From: CAZCDS01 sp964497585
GTDB lineage: Bacteria > Desulfobacterota > Desulfomonilia > Desulfomonilales > Desulfomonilaceae
Length of the DNA stretch: 52,779 nt
Reading direction: 5' to 3'
Assembly (NCBI GenBank): GCA_964497585.1
Contig: CAZCDS010000045.1
Location: 1-52,779, forward strand
Part shown: piece by piece, positions 9,032 through 18,600 of the stretch
How positions within the stretch are numbered: position 1 is the stretch's first letter
Layout of the letters: each line of letters starts with the position of its first letter
Notes under the pieces: model-generated
What the model saw: only the letters and a program-made list of their open reading frames with translations
Told to the model about the DNA's origin: nothing
Databases searched by the model: none
Position numbers and translations under genes: made by a program

Positions 9032-9387
9032 GTTGAACCTCGCCGCATGTTGCGTCGTTGGAATGTGCCTCCCGCCGCGAGTGATTCGCATCATTCCGGC
9101 CAACGCCGAACGCCAGGCTCCCAACTACCTTTCGGTCGCCTGCGCCGAGTCGGGACTCCGATCCGGGGTCCACTGAGATGACGAAAATGCCGGAACTCAA
9201 AGGCCTATTTTGGGACAGGCCATTCCTGCCAGAATGGGCATCAGTATGAGCCTATCCCATGGGAATCGCTGAGGTCAATAACAACCTTGCGCTTCGTGGA
9301 CGATCGACGCCAAGCCTTTCATTACGTGAGGCGCGGGCACGCTTCACCCGGATCGCGCATCAAGAAGAGGGAAAAACCTCATTGCTC
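9032..9387. other. Intergenic, no gene seen
   Basis: This stretch lies between glgP (divergent) and the transposase remnant. It must hold the glgP promoter. I found no clear terminal inverted repeat for the insertion element here, and no convincing reading frame. Confidence 0.5.
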
Positions 9388-10245
9388 CTGAGGTTCCATA
9401 GAGATGGAATCAGTTTTGTCGACAGATTCTAAGACCAACGAGGTAAAAGCACTATGCCACAGGGCGTTCTTCCTTACAACTATGACGAGGAAAAGAGAGC
9501 TGAGGGGATGACGGGTCTTGCAGGATTGCCCACCTATTTGGCCGCATTCCACGATGCTGCTCAGGAGATTGCGGGGGCCAGGTAAGCGTTTGTTCCGGAC
9601 CCCAATGAGCATCTTCGGAGTCTTGTGAAGATAAATGGAGGCTTTGTGGTGTGTGTGCACAACCGTACCAAAGGTCCACAAGCCCCCCTGGACATGGATG
9701 CCACGTTGTCCGAGACGAACAAGGCCGAGGTACTCTGTTGCTCCAAAGGATTCAAGGCCTATCAACCGCTGAACACCTCTTGGTTTGAGGAGGGTCTGAT
9801 CCTCCATTCGGAATTCCGTCACGGCAACATACCGGCCGCTTTCGAGCAGCTTCGGGGGTTCAAGGAGGCCTTGCATTTTTTGCCCGCACGCGTGGAGGAG
9901 GTCTTTTTGCGCTCGGACACGGGCGGGTACCAGCATGAGCTTCTCAGGTATTGTGCAGAGGGGCAGAATGAACGGTTCGGCATGATCTAATTCGCGATTG
10001 GCGCGAACGCTGCCTGGTGGCAGATGATGATCCTGGCTTTCAATCTGAACTCTGCCATGGAGCGTCTGGTATTGGGGGGCATCGGGTGAGCAAGCGTTTC
10101 AAGGCGATCCGGTTTTGGTTAGTCAGCCTGCCGAGACGTGTGGCGGAACATTCCAGAGAACCGATTATTCGCATGGTTGGGGGGGCACCCGTCCAATGAA
10201 ACATTGCTTGCCGCACGAAGGAGGATCCAGGCACTCAATGATACG
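9388..10245 (+). pseudogene. Decayed IS1380-type transposase
   Basis: Reading mainly in the frame of position 9625, the translation resembles IS1380-family transposases. An N-terminal part (near 9505, TGLAGLPTYL) is joined directly to a central part (from about 9690, MDATLSETNKAE, then KGFKAYQPLNTSWFEEGL, SDTGGYQHELLRYCAEG). The C-terminal part continues in other frames (VSKRFKAIRF at about 10085, LAARRRIQAL at about 10205). In-frame stops near 9430, 9583 and 9988, at least two frameshifts and a missing middle section show it is dead. The family call comes from remembered family motifs, not a search. Confidence 0.7.
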
Positions 10246-10572
10246 GGATGGTCCGCTGTGTCCTTAGGCACGCCAAGTCAATCGGGTGGAGGCACAATCG
10301 GCCCTGGGGGAGAAGTTTGGCCGAAAAACGGGGGAAAGAGATAAACCACGGTTAACCGTGCCGCCATGTGGCGTCGAGGCAAATCCTGAGAAGGTAGCCG
10401 GATGCCAAAAATGCCCGGCAGGTCGTACAAAGTCCGTCCGCGAAAATCAGGCGAAGGAGTCTGGGATTTCACCTCTCTTGATTCGTCCACGAGATGGTGC
10501 TAAATTCTGAGAATCGGAGACTCTTTGGCCCCCCACCCGCGGCCAAGTCACCCCTTTTCTGAAGGAGAAGCA
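10246..10572. other. Intergenic, upstream of fdhA
   Basis: About 330 nt between the transposase remnant and fdhA. I see no gene. It probably includes the insertion-element right flank and the fdhA promoter, but no box pair is convincing. Confidence 0.4.
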
Positions 10573-12642
10573 ATGGACCTGAAATATGTCCGCACCACCT
10601 GTCCGTACTGCGGGTGCGGGTGCGAATTCCTCCTGGAAGTGCTGGAAGGAAAGCTCACGAGGACTCTCCCTTCGAAGACCAATCCGATGAACCAGGGCAA
10701 GCTGTGTATCAAAGGCTGGAACGCTCATGAGTTCGTTCAGAGTCCCGAGCGGCTTACCAAACCCCTCATCCGAAAGAACGGGGAATTGCAGGAGACGACG
10801 TGGGATGAGGCCCTTGATTTCACTGCTTCCCGCCTCAAGGAGATAAAGGAAGCCCACGGGGGCGACAGCCTGGCCTTCCTCACGTCGGCCAAGTGCACCA
10901 ACGAGGAGAATTACCTCTTTCAGAAATTCTGTCGTGCGGGGTTCGGTACAAACAACATCGACCACTGCGCGCGTCTTTGACACTCCTCTACGGTGGCAGG
11001 TCTTGCCGCCGCTTTCGGGAGTGGAGCCATGACGAACTCCATCGCGGAGATCGAAGACGCAAAGTGCGTATTCGTGATCGGTTCGAATACAACGGTCGCG
11101 CATCCTCTCGTTGCGTACAGGGTCTACCGGGCAAAGGCCAAGGGCGCCAAGGTCATCGTGGCCGATCCCCGGAAGATCCATCTGGCCTCCATCGCTGATC
11201 TGTGCGTGCATCAGAACCTCGGAACGGACGTGGCACTGATCAACGGGATCATGAACGTCATCATCACCAACAACTGGCACGCCAAGGCGTTCATCGAGGA
11301 GCGCACCGAGGATTTCGACAAATTGGAAGCAGTCCTCAAGGACTACCCGCCCGAAAAGGTGTCCGAGATCTGTGGCGTGGCCGTGGACGACATCGTCAAG
11401 ATTGCGGAGACGTACGCGACAGCCGAATCATCTACGATCCTCTATGCCATGGGTATCACTCAGCATTCCCACGGCGTGGACAACGTCAAGTCCCTGGCCA
11501 ATCTCGCCATGCTGACGGGGCATATCGGGAGACCATCCACCGGGGTCAATCCTCTGCGCGGCCAAAACAACGTCCAGGGCGCGTGTGACATGGGCGGGTT
11601 GCCCAACGTCTATCCCGCGTACCAGGCCGTAATCAATGAAGACGTGCAGAAGAAGTTCCAGGATGTCTGGCAGGCCAAGCTCTCCGCTTCGGTCGGTTAC
11701 ACCGTCATGGAGATGATGCACGGCCTGGAGGACGGCTCGGTGAAAGGAATGGTTATCCTCGGCGAGAACCCTATGGGGAGCGATCCCGACACTACCCACG
11801 TGAAGCACGCGCTTGAATCGGCCGAGTTCCTTGCGGTGATTGACATCTTCCTGACCGACACGGCAAAGCTTGCCGACGTCGTGCTTCCCGGCGCCTCTTT
11901 TGCGGAAAAGGATGGCACCTTCGTTAATACCGACCGAAATGTGCTCAGGGTTCGCAAGGCCGTGGAGCCCGTGGGAGAGGCCCGTGCCGATTGGGAGGTG
12001 ATCTGCGACCTCTCCACGCGATTCGGCCTCCCCATGAAGTACGAGTCGCCGTCGGAGATCTTCGATGAAATGGCCTCGGTGACCCCGAGCTACGCGGGAT
12101 TGAGCTACGAACGCCTCGAAAAGGGCGGTATCCCGTGGCCCTGCCCCGCGCCGGATCATCCCGGCACGCCGATCCTGCACAAGGATCGCTTCTCCAGAGG
12201 CAGAGGCCTCTTCCACGCGCTTGAGTACCGACCGCCGGATGAGTTGATCGATGATGAGTTCCCCATTCAACTCACTACCGGGCGGTTCTTCCCCCATTAT
12301 CATACGGGGACCATGACGAGGAACTCACCCTCGTTGGACGCGGAAATGCCCGAGGGACACGTGGAGATGCATCCCACCGACGCGGCTCAGCTCGGCCTCA
12401 AGGATCGCGACATGGCACGGATCGTATCCCGCCGCGGGGCAGTGGAGAGTAGGGTCGTCCTCACCGACATGGTAAGACCGGGAACTATCTTCATGAGCTT
12501 TCACTTCATGGAAGCCAATGCGAATATGCTCACCAATCCCGCGCTGGATCCGATCTGCAAGATCCCCGAGTACAAGGTCTGTGCGGTCAGGGTTGAGAAA
12601 CTTGAAAGTGACGAACCCAGGGCCGCCGCGGGGGAGTCCTAG
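10573..12642 (+). CDS. fdhA: Selenocysteine formate dehydrogenase, catalytic subunit
   Basis: One gene read through an in-frame TGA (10978-10980), giving 689 residues with selenocysteine at 136. The context CARL-U-HSSTVAGLA is the formate dehydrogenase active site, where Sec binds Mo or W. Upstream are [4Fe-4S] ligands Cys10, Cys13, Cys17 and Cys46. Downstream are the bis-MGD domains (GSNTT about 168, DPRK about 193, RGQNNVQGACDMGG about 333-346) and the C-terminal domain with TTGRFFPHYHTGTMTR. The overall size and Sec position match E. coli FdhF. A hairpin follows the TGA at the expected place. The start at 10573 has GAAGGAGAAG just upstream. No beta subunit is adjacent. It oxidises formate or reduces CO2. 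fdhD lies just downstream on the other strand. Confidence 0.95.
10978..11010 (+). promoter_or_regulatory. Sec codon and bacterial SECIS hairpin
   Basis: After the TGA at 10978-10980, GGTGGCA (10992-10998) pairs with TGCCGCC (11004-11010) over 7 bp, including one G-U pair. The loop is GGTCT (10999-11003). The stem starts 11 nt after the TGA. The loop matches the GGUCU apex that SelB recognises in E. coli fdhF. This makes recoding far more likely than a nonsense mutation. Confidence 0.9.
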
Positions 12643-12667
12643 GAATTCGATTGGAAAACATGAATGC

Positions 12668-12696
12668 GGGGGACTTTTTTGCAGAAAGGATCCCCC
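12668..12696. terminator. Imperfect hairpin between convergent genes
   Basis: GGGGGA (12668-12673) pairs with TCCCCC (12691-12696), continued inward by a T-run against an A/G-run with one bulge. It lies 25 nt after fdhA and abuts the end of the convergent lipoprotein gene, so it may end both transcripts. Its design resembles the elements at 53-84 and 50128-50161. Confidence 0.5.
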
Positions 12697-12965
12697 TATT
12701 TGACCTCTTCGATAATGAAGGTGCCCGATATGATGATCGCCCGTCCGTCGTGGAGAAATCGGGCGGTGCCTCCCCCCGCGTCGACCTTGAAACGCCCGTT
12801 CCAGGACTTGATCGGTGTCCCGTTGTCCGCGTAGAGCGTGACCGTTCTTTTCAGCCCCACCAGATCCGATTTCCAATGGCTCCAATCCTGCCTTTGTCGC
12901 TCGGTGCATCCCGAGAGGAAGAGCAGCATCATCAGACAAACCGATACGAAAACCCCTGTCTTCAT
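12696..12965 (-). CDS. Small lipoprotein, unknown family
   Basis: An 89-residue protein with a lipoprotein signal: hydrophobic stretch about 4-17 and lipobox LSGC (Cys20). The mature part contains WSHWKSDLVGLKRTVTLY, then a short beta-rich segment. It is convergent with fdhA. A TGCTGTAG-type leader precedes it with a CAGGAGGCTG ribosome site. I do not recognise the family. It is probably an inner- or outer-membrane-anchored periplasmic protein. Being next to fdhD does not itself indicate a formate-related role. Confidence 0.65.
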   Translation of the reverse strand: MKTGVFVSVCLMMLLFLSGCTERQRQDWSHWKSDLVGLKRTVTLYADNGTPIKSWNGRFKVDAGGGTARFLHDGRAIIISGTFIIEEVK

Positions 12966-13024
12966 CTACAGCAGCCTCCTGATCTATAGCACGTGATCGT
13001 AATCTTGAAGCGTCCGTCCAGTAT

Positions 13025-13837
13025 TTACTCGTTCACAACCTCGACTCGACCGCTGGAGAAGTAGTTAAACTTCCCTCCCCTCGTGTACGTGGCAACGTCG
13101 AGCGAACATTGAGCGGCAACCTGGATGGCCATCGCGCTGGCGCTGGATCGCGATATAATTATGGGAAAGCCGCCTCGGGAAGCCTTGGAAAGCACCTCCG
13201 AAGTGATCCGCCCCGTGGTGAGCAACAGCTTGTTTGAGGTGTCGATACGATTGAGGAAACAGTGCCCCACGATCTTATCCACCGCGTTGTGGCGGCCGAG
13301 ATCCTCAAGAATCTTGATTGTTTCCTCGGTCGTTGCCACTGACGCCCCATGGACTCCCTTCGTGGTTCGGTAGATCCCCTGGTACGTGTCCAGATCACGC
13401 ATCCTCGACAGGATGGCAGAGCACGACACCCGCAACGGCCGCGATGCGCGTGGCGGGCTGGGGAGCGCGGCCATCTCCATGGAAAAGACCATGCCGCCCG
13501 CACAGCCCGAGGTGAGCATGCCCTTGCGGTCCAATCGTTCGAGGCGTGCTTCGGGGACCTGCACCTCGACCACGACCAACTTGTTGGGGTGGTCTACAAG
13601 ACAGGTATCGATCTCGTCCGGTGACTCAAGGACACCCTCCGACACGAGGAATCCGATGAAAAGCTCTTTCAGGTGGGTCGGAAGAGTAGCAATAGAGAGG
13701 ATCTCCCGGTCGTTGACGAACAAGGTATAGGGCGTCTCCCGGGCAAGGGAAATCCGGTCGACCTCCAGCACTCCTTTGCGGTAGCGCTGAGCCTCCACCT
13801 CCACAACGAGTTCCGGGGGCATAGGCTTCTGGTTCAT
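13025..13837 (-). CDS. fdhD: Formate dehydrogenase sulfurtransferase FdhD
   Basis: A 270-residue FdhD-family protein. FdhD takes sulfur from a cysteine desulfurase and delivers it to the Mo-bis-MGD cofactor, which formate dehydrogenases need for activity. Family signatures present are TSGCAGG (Cys112), KGVHGASVA (about 164-172), EDLGRHNAVDKIVG (about 182-195), TTGRITSEV and SRSSASAMAI. E. coli FdhD has two cysteines in the equivalent loop; here only Cys112 is present, as in many homologues. It lies on the opposite strand just past fdhA, matching its expected client. The N-terminus is well placed, with the ATG at 13837. Confidence 0.93.
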   Translation of the reverse strand: MNQKPMPPELVVEVEAQRYRKGVLEVDRISLARETPYTLFVNDREILSIATLPTHLKELFIGFLVSEGVLESPDEIDTCLVDHPNKLVVVEVQVPEARLERLDRKGMLTSGCAGGMVFSMEMAALPSPPRASRPLRVSCSAILSRMRDLDTYQGIYRTTKGVHGASVATTEETIKILEDLGRHNAVDKIVGHCFLNRIDTSNKLLLTTGRITSEVLSKASRGGFPIIISRSSASAMAIQVAAQCSLDVATYTRGGKFNYFSSGRVEVVNE

Positions 13838-13938
13838 TGACCGTCTCTTTCAGGATCGAATTCCATGCCTCGGCGAAGCGACTGGGCGCGCCGTCCCTCG
13901 ATGACCCCAGGCGGCACACCGTTGCGGCCCATCCCAGA

Positions 13939-14307
13939 TCAGTGTTTCCTGTGATCCCGACTTTTCCTTCTGGCGGCGGCCTGCTCGGGGAAAAACACTC
14001 TGAATTGTTCGTTGACGAACGCTTCGCACCGATCGTGGAACCTCCTGTACGCAGACAGAAGCTGCATGCCCTCTTTGGTCAACCTCGAACCAGCGTTGGT
14101 GGTCTCCACGAGCTTAAACCCGCACCGCTCCTCCGTGGCTTTGATCTTGCCCCATACGGCCCGGAAGGGTTGCCTGAGGTTGTGCGCTGCCTTGTTCATG
14201 GAACCCGCCTCGAGGATCGCTTCCAGTATGCGCACCCGTCCCGTGCCGATAATGAGTTTCCCCTCCTCATTCTCGATCCAGATCTTGGACTTGGGTCGAA
14301 AGGGCAT
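13939..14307 (-). CDS. ModE-like winged helix DNA-binding protein
   Basis: A 122-residue protein with the ModE/LysR-like N-terminal winged helix: KIWIENEEGKLIIGTGRVRI, then ILEAGSMNKAAHNLRQPFRAVWGKIKATE (about 31-60), and VETTNAGSRLTKEG. The molybdate-binding (TOBE/MOP) C-terminal half of full ModE is absent. Such short proteins usually regulate molybdenum or tungsten uptake or enzymes. It lies upstream of fdhD on the same strand, with 101 nt between, so a role in controlling the formate dehydrogenase block is plausible but inferred. A GGAGGGTGA ribosome site precedes the ATG. Confidence 0.82.
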   Translation of the reverse strand: MPFRPKSKIWIENEEGKLIIGTGRVRILEAILEAGSMNKAAHNLRQPFRAVWGKIKATEERCGFKLVETTNAGSRLTKEGMQLLSAYRRFHDRCEAFVNEQFRVFFPEQAAARRKSRDHRKH

Positions 14308-14955
14308 GAGTCACCCTCCTCCTACCACGGAAACGTCAGGGCTCGCGCTGCCACACATCCGCCGGCCGGGGCGAAGCGAGACTGGGCGGCCTTTCCGTTG
14401 CTTCTCGGAATCCCGCAGATTCCGAGGCGGTCGACACACAAACTATATGTCACTATAGGCATAATCCTCCGCTCATTTCAACTTCGTTTGCCCGTGCCGA
14501 GCTCCTGATTCTGATTCGCAGTGCAACAAGTGACGTTGGAGCTTCCCCAGCACTTCGGAGCGAGCCGAGGAAATTCACAGTATCTCGCGGGCTTACTCGG
14601 CCTTCCACTGCTCATGAAAATTGAGTATCGTGGGCAGCGATCCACATCGAGCGCCCTCCCCGGTACAAAAGGAACGCCTACGACTTTCCTCGATCCCTTC
14701 ACCTGGGAGCACAACCTCTTTCTTCATACTGGAAGTGACTTCGTGGCAGAGGAGGTGATAGGCGAAATCATCGGCGAGGCGGATCGGCCTTGAGGTCCAA
14801 AGGTTCGCCGTCTGCTTTTTGGTGAGGACGACGTGCGGGCACGCAACCACGAACCGGCAGATAGCGGTGGCCGCGATCACCCCGAAAATGATGGCATGCG
14901 GAGAGGCGCCCACATGACCGGCTCAGAGCCAAGGTTTGTTAAGGTAAGCTTCCGA
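14308..14955. other. Intergenic, one doubtful small frame
   Basis: The 648 nt between the ModE-like gene and the caspase-ankyrin gene hold no gene I can name. One minus-strand frame is listed separately at 14593-14913. A plus-strand frame at 14521-14793 overlaps it and looks no better. Confidence 0.4.
14593..14913 (-). CDS. Doubtful small membrane-like protein
   Basis: A 106-residue frame starting with GTG. Residues about 7-30 are hydrophobic and could be one membrane span. The rest has no recognisable motif and looks irregular. No ribosome site is evident. It may be a real small gene, a decayed one, or chance. Confidence 0.22.
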   Translation of the reverse strand: MGASPHAIIFGVIAATAICRFVVACPHVVLTKKQTANLWTSRPIRLADDFAYHLLCHEVTSSMKKEVVLPGEGIEESRRRSFCTGEGARCGSLPTILNFHEQWKAE

Positions 14956-17259
14956 TCAGCGATGCGCGGGTGAATTCCCCGGCTCTTTCAACCCACCTTC
15001 TGGGACGATTGTTGAGGCGGTCTTACCCTCCCAGTCCTCGATACCTTGGTCCGCCCCTTTGGCCGTGAGAAATTTGACAACGGCTTTGTGTCCATTCCTG
15101 GCCGCGAGTATCAGGGGAGTGCGTCCCCGTTTGTTTCTCGCGTTGATGTCCGGATTTCGGGAAAGGAGAAGTCTAACCTCAGGCAAATTGCCGTTTTCAC
15201 AAGCACACATAAGCGCGGTGCGGCCGCTGCGGTCCCGGATATCAACATTCGCGTCTGCTGCCAGCAAAGCTCTAGCCGTCCCTGAGTGACCTTTCCCGGC
15301 CGCCTCCATCAAAGCAGTACGACCCCTAGCATTCTGGGCATTGACAAACGCGTGCGCAGCGAGGAGCATTTTGACGGCTTCCGCGTGCCCGTTTCGCGCT
15401 GCTAAAATCAATGCGGTGTTACCACCTTGATCCTTGGCATCGACTCGCGCGCGTGGGGTCAGCAACGCCTGCAATTCCGGTCTTCGCCCCTCTGAAGCGG
15501 CAAGCATGAGTGGAGTCATGCCATTGCTCATCGGCACATTTACGTCCGCGCCTTTGGAGATCAGGTACTTGAGCATCTTGATGCGACCGAGAGAGGCCGC
15601 GAGAGAGAGTGGTGTGTCGCCGGAAACAGTCTTCGCATTCACATTCGCTCCACGTCTCAGTACATTCTCTACTTCGGGGAGTCGATCACGGAGCACGGCG
15701 ATCACCAGGTGCTTTTCACGGAGACCACCGGAACTCACGGATACGCCGGCTTTTTTTTCAAGCAGGAGTTCAACGGCTTTGGCGTGGCCCCGACGCACGG
15801 CTTGGATCAATGCCGTGGCGCCAGCCATATCACGAGCTTCAATATCGCAGCCCCACCGCAGCAGATGTTTCACGAGATCGACCTTGCCAGTCGCGGCGGC
15901 CAGATGCAGCGCGGTCCAGCCGTCTTTTGTCCGCGCCTTGATGTCTGCTCCCTGCAAAAGGAGGAAGCGCGCCACGTCGATGTGCCCGTTGTTGCAGGCT
16001 TCAGCAAGCGCGTTACGTCCCTGGCCGTTTTTCAGGTTCACCCGGGCGCGAGCGCGGACGAGCAGTTTCGCGGCTTCAGTGTGCCCATTTCGGCACGCGG
16101 CCGTCAGAGCGGTGTTACCCTGGTTATTGGCCGCGTTCACGTCCACCGGTTTGGAGAGGAGAAGTTTCACTGCTTCGGAACGTCCGTTGCGAGCGCTCGC
16201 GATCAAGGGGGTGTCATTGTTGTGATCTCTGGCTTCAGCAGACGCCCCTGCCTGGATGAGTCGTTCAATCTCGTCCACGTTCCCTTTTCTGGCCGCTTCA
16301 AGAATCCTTTTCTTCAGTTCAGCAGGCTTGGTGGCCGGCCCCACATAAGAGAGGGGAAAATTACCGACTATCCTGCCCTCGAATTGAGGATGCTGGTGCC
16401 CTTTGGTACGAGTCCTGGTTTGGCGGTACGCATACCTGTATGCCTCGTTCAGCGTCACTATGCCGTCGAAATCCCTATCGGCCTTGCCTTTCAAACCCTC
16501 AAGCAGATTGTGCGTGAAAACACTGTTCTTCAAGCCCGGAAGTTCCCAGGAAAGCTGCTCCTCTTTGCCTGAAGTTATTATGGCTCTACCTGATGAATTG
16601 CTTACCTCCTTCAAAAAGAGCTTCAGGGAAGGGGAAAGGGACTTCGCCTTCATCTGGGAAAAGCCGCCTGCGTGGCAGGCGTCCGCAACTATGAGAACCC
16701 GTTCCGCTTCGATTCCCCTGAGAAAATCCAGTCCTGCCATCTTGACTGCCGTGGTGCTCAGATAATCAGGATCAGAGTCATATGCGAGGAAAAGGAATTC
16801 CTTCGGTCTCATGGGATCGTACGAACCGTGCCCGCTGAAAAACAGGATGATGGAGTCTTCTTTACCGGCCTTTGGCAACGTATAGTAGAGGTGCTTTTCG
16901 ATCTCCGCTTTGGAGGCTTTTTCGTCGATCAGATAGGTTACCTGAATCTTCTTGAATACCTTTTTCTGGGTCTGCAGAAACCCGCCAAATGCCACCGCGT
17001 CCCGTGCCGCACGATCCAATTGGGGAATCCTGCGATCTCGAAATTTGGACAAACCTACTACGACCGCATAAAGATTACCTGTCCGGAGTTGAGACCGGAC
17101 GGAATTCCTATTCCCGGGCGCGTCTGCCCACAAAGTCCGTGGGAGGACGATGGTGGCCAGGAAACTGAATATCAGGAGGAGATAGAAGATTCTGGAGGAA
17201 ATTGGGTGAGTGATCTCTATGCCGACGGGCCGGAACGATCGGACAGCACTACTCTTCAT
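14956..17259 (-). CDS. Exported caspase-like protease with ankyrin repeats
   Basis: A 767-residue fusion. Residues about 25-45 form a signal peptide or membrane anchor (YLLLIFSFLATIVLP). A peptidase C14 (caspase/metacaspase) domain spans about 60-310. It has the catalytic His in FFSGHGSYD and Cys in VADACHAGGF. An EF-hand-like loop DRDFDGIVTLNE sits near the domain end. From about 315 to the end are roughly 13 ankyrin repeats (RTALMEAAGKGH type). The start at 17259 follows GGGAGG at the right spacing. If exported, the protease acts in the periplasm or at the envelope, with the repeats as a protein-binding surface. It follows the sigma/anti-sigma pair on the same strand, with a 285-nt gap. Confidence 0.9.
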   Translation of the reverse strand: MKSSAVRSFRPVGIEITHPISSRIFYLLLIFSFLATIVLPRTLWADAPGNRNSVRSQLRTGNLYAVVVGLSKFRDRRIPQLDRAARDAVAFGGFLQTQKKVFKKIQVTYLIDEKASKAEIEKHLYYTLPKAGKEDSIILFFSGHGSYDPMRPKEFLFLAYDSDPDYLSTTAVKMAGLDFLRGIEAERVLIVADACHAGGFSQMKAKSLSPSLKLFLKEVSNSSGRAIITSGKEEQLSWELPGLKNSVFTHNLLEGLKGKADRDFDGIVTLNEAYRYAYRQTRTRTKGHQHPQFEGRIVGNFPLSYVGPATKPAELKKRILEAARKGNVDEIERLIQAGASAEARDHNNDTPLIASARNGRSEAVKLLLSKPVDVNAANNQGNTALTAACRNGHTEAAKLLVRARARVNLKNGQGRNALAEACNNGHIDVARFLLLQGADIKARTKDGWTALHLAAATGKVDLVKHLLRWGCDIEARDMAGATALIQAVRRGHAKAVELLLEKKAGVSVSSGGLREKHLVIAVLRDRLPEVENVLRRGANVNAKTVSGDTPLSLAASLGRIKMLKYLISKGADVNVPMSNGMTPLMLAASEGRRPELQALLTPRARVDAKDQGGNTALILAARNGHAEAVKMLLAAHAFVNAQNARGRTALMEAAGKGHSGTARALLAADANVDIRDRSGRTALMCACENGNLPEVRLLLSRNPDINARNKRGRTPLILAARNGHKAVVKFLTAKGADQGIEDWEGKTASTIVPEGGLKEPGNSPAHR

Positions 17260-17544
17260 ATGTGTCCCTCCCACACTGAGTGTAGTCTCGACTGGGCCTG
17301 CATTTCCAAGAAAGCAACGGTTCCCGAGCAGGAGCTCTCAAGATATGGACCGGTTCTATAAGACGGGAATCACCGCTAACGATCGCACTGGTCGGAATGT
17401 GATCCATACTCCCCTTTTTTCGCCAACTCGGACTCATAAGCATCAGGCCGTGGATAAGACAACGCCTGCTGGTCCTCCTAGACACCCGGGTTCACCAAGT
17501 GTTCCTTAATGAAGCGTTCACAGTTACGAGAGGAAGCTTCCTAG

Positions 17545-18600
17545 TCACCTCGGCCCGGCGTAATCCCTGAGAATAGCGGAAACCTCCTCTCCGATTTTGG
17601 GGCCCGATTCGTCCTTTCTCACCCCTGACATCCGTCTCGTGACCAGGGTCTTTCCCGAGCCCGCGTCGATGAGCTTTACCTGAATTTCCATGGCCTTCGG
17701 CCGGGCTATGATAGTCGCAAGCGCCACCACCGAAATGTCAAACTCCTTGCGAAGCCCTCGCAGGATCTCCCTTGTGTTGGTGGTCTTTACAAGTCCATTC
17801 TCAACTGCGTCCTTCACGACATTTGGGGGAAGTATCCAGAACCGTTCATACAACTCCATGCTTGGGGCCACGGCGCGATAGAGCGCATCGATCTTGGTCT
17901 GCTGCAAGGGCTTGGGGAAATCTTCCAGTGCTATGATTATCGCGGCACGATTATGTGAAACGGGAAGAGTCTTTGGCTTCGGAACATTTGCCCACGCGAC
18001 CGGACTGAGAGCAACAACCTGGCGAGGAACTTCCCGAGGGATGAGAAGAATCAAAAGCAGAATCGCCGCTGCTACTCCCGCTGCCAGGGCAGGTACTCCT
18101 CGCCATAGTTTCAATCCGGCCCACAGGCCGAATGACTCCCGATCCGTGTCAACATCGGTAATTTGCGGCTTTGGGATTCTCTCCTTCAGCTTGAGCCAGA
18201 GTTCCTCGGGCATGGTCTCTGTCTGCTCTTCAACTGAAAAGGACCGGGCGAAATCCCTGCACACAGAACACTCCGCCAAATGCCTCGAAACAGTTCCACC
18301 AGTATCCTGTCCGTAATTTACAAATTCGTACAGCTCCCACGGCTCCGGGCACAAGACCCCTTGGAGTTGTCGGAAATCCCCTATGGTCTGTTTAAGATCC
18401 GCCAGCTCGGCTGAACATTGCGGGCAATCCTGGAGATGCTTCTGGACCGTGCTCCTCTTTTCAGGCGGCAGCAGGCCTTCCAAATAAGGAAGCAGAAGCT
18501 CGTCCACGTGTTTCCCGGATTCAAGTTGTTCCTGCTTCTTCAACGTATTGATCCTCTTTGTCGAAACCGTCCGATCTTGCTTCGGAGCTTGTCGAGGCAC
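17545..18600 (-). CDS. Membrane anti-sigma factor with two zinc-finger motifs
   Basis: A 351-residue protein. Two ZAS-type zinc motifs occur near the N-terminus. The first has His-x3-Cys-x2-Cys (KHLQDCPQC, about 54-62) with an earlier His. The second has RHLAECSVC (about 106-114) with its own earlier Cys. A single membrane span follows (AAGVAAAILLLILLIP, about 171-187). The C-terminal part, outside the cytoplasm, has no recognised domain. The gene start overlaps the sigma factor gene by about 61 nt, typical of translational coupling. It should hold the sigma factor inactive at the membrane until a signal arrives. The exact start is uncertain; a GTG at 18567 is an alternative. Confidence 0.87.
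   Translation of the reverse strand: MPRQAPKQDRTVSTKRINTLKKQEQLESGKHVDELLLPYLEGLLPPEKRSTVQKHLQDCPQCSAELADLKQTIGDFRQLQGVLCPEPWELYEFVNYGQDTGGTVSRHLAECSVCRDFARSFSVEEQTETMPEELWLKLKERIPKPQITDVDTDRESFGLWAGLKLWRGVPALAAGVAAAILLLILLIPREVPRQVVALSPVAWANVPKPKTLPVSHNRAAIIIALEDFPKPLQQTKIDALYRAVAPSMELYERFWILPPNVVKDAVENGLVKTTNTREILRGLRKEFDISVVALATIIARPKAMEIQVKLIDAGSGKTLVTRRMSGVRKDESGPKIGEEVSAILRDYAGPR

Noticed and set aside
10525..10980. fdhA as a truncated gene with a nonsense mutation
   Set aside because: The stop is TGA at the exact Sec site, both sides are intact and a SECIS-like hairpin follows.
15434..16572. Two plus-strand frames of 263 and 287 codons
   Set aside because: Antisense to the ankyrin repeat region, whose periodic sequence keeps other frames open.
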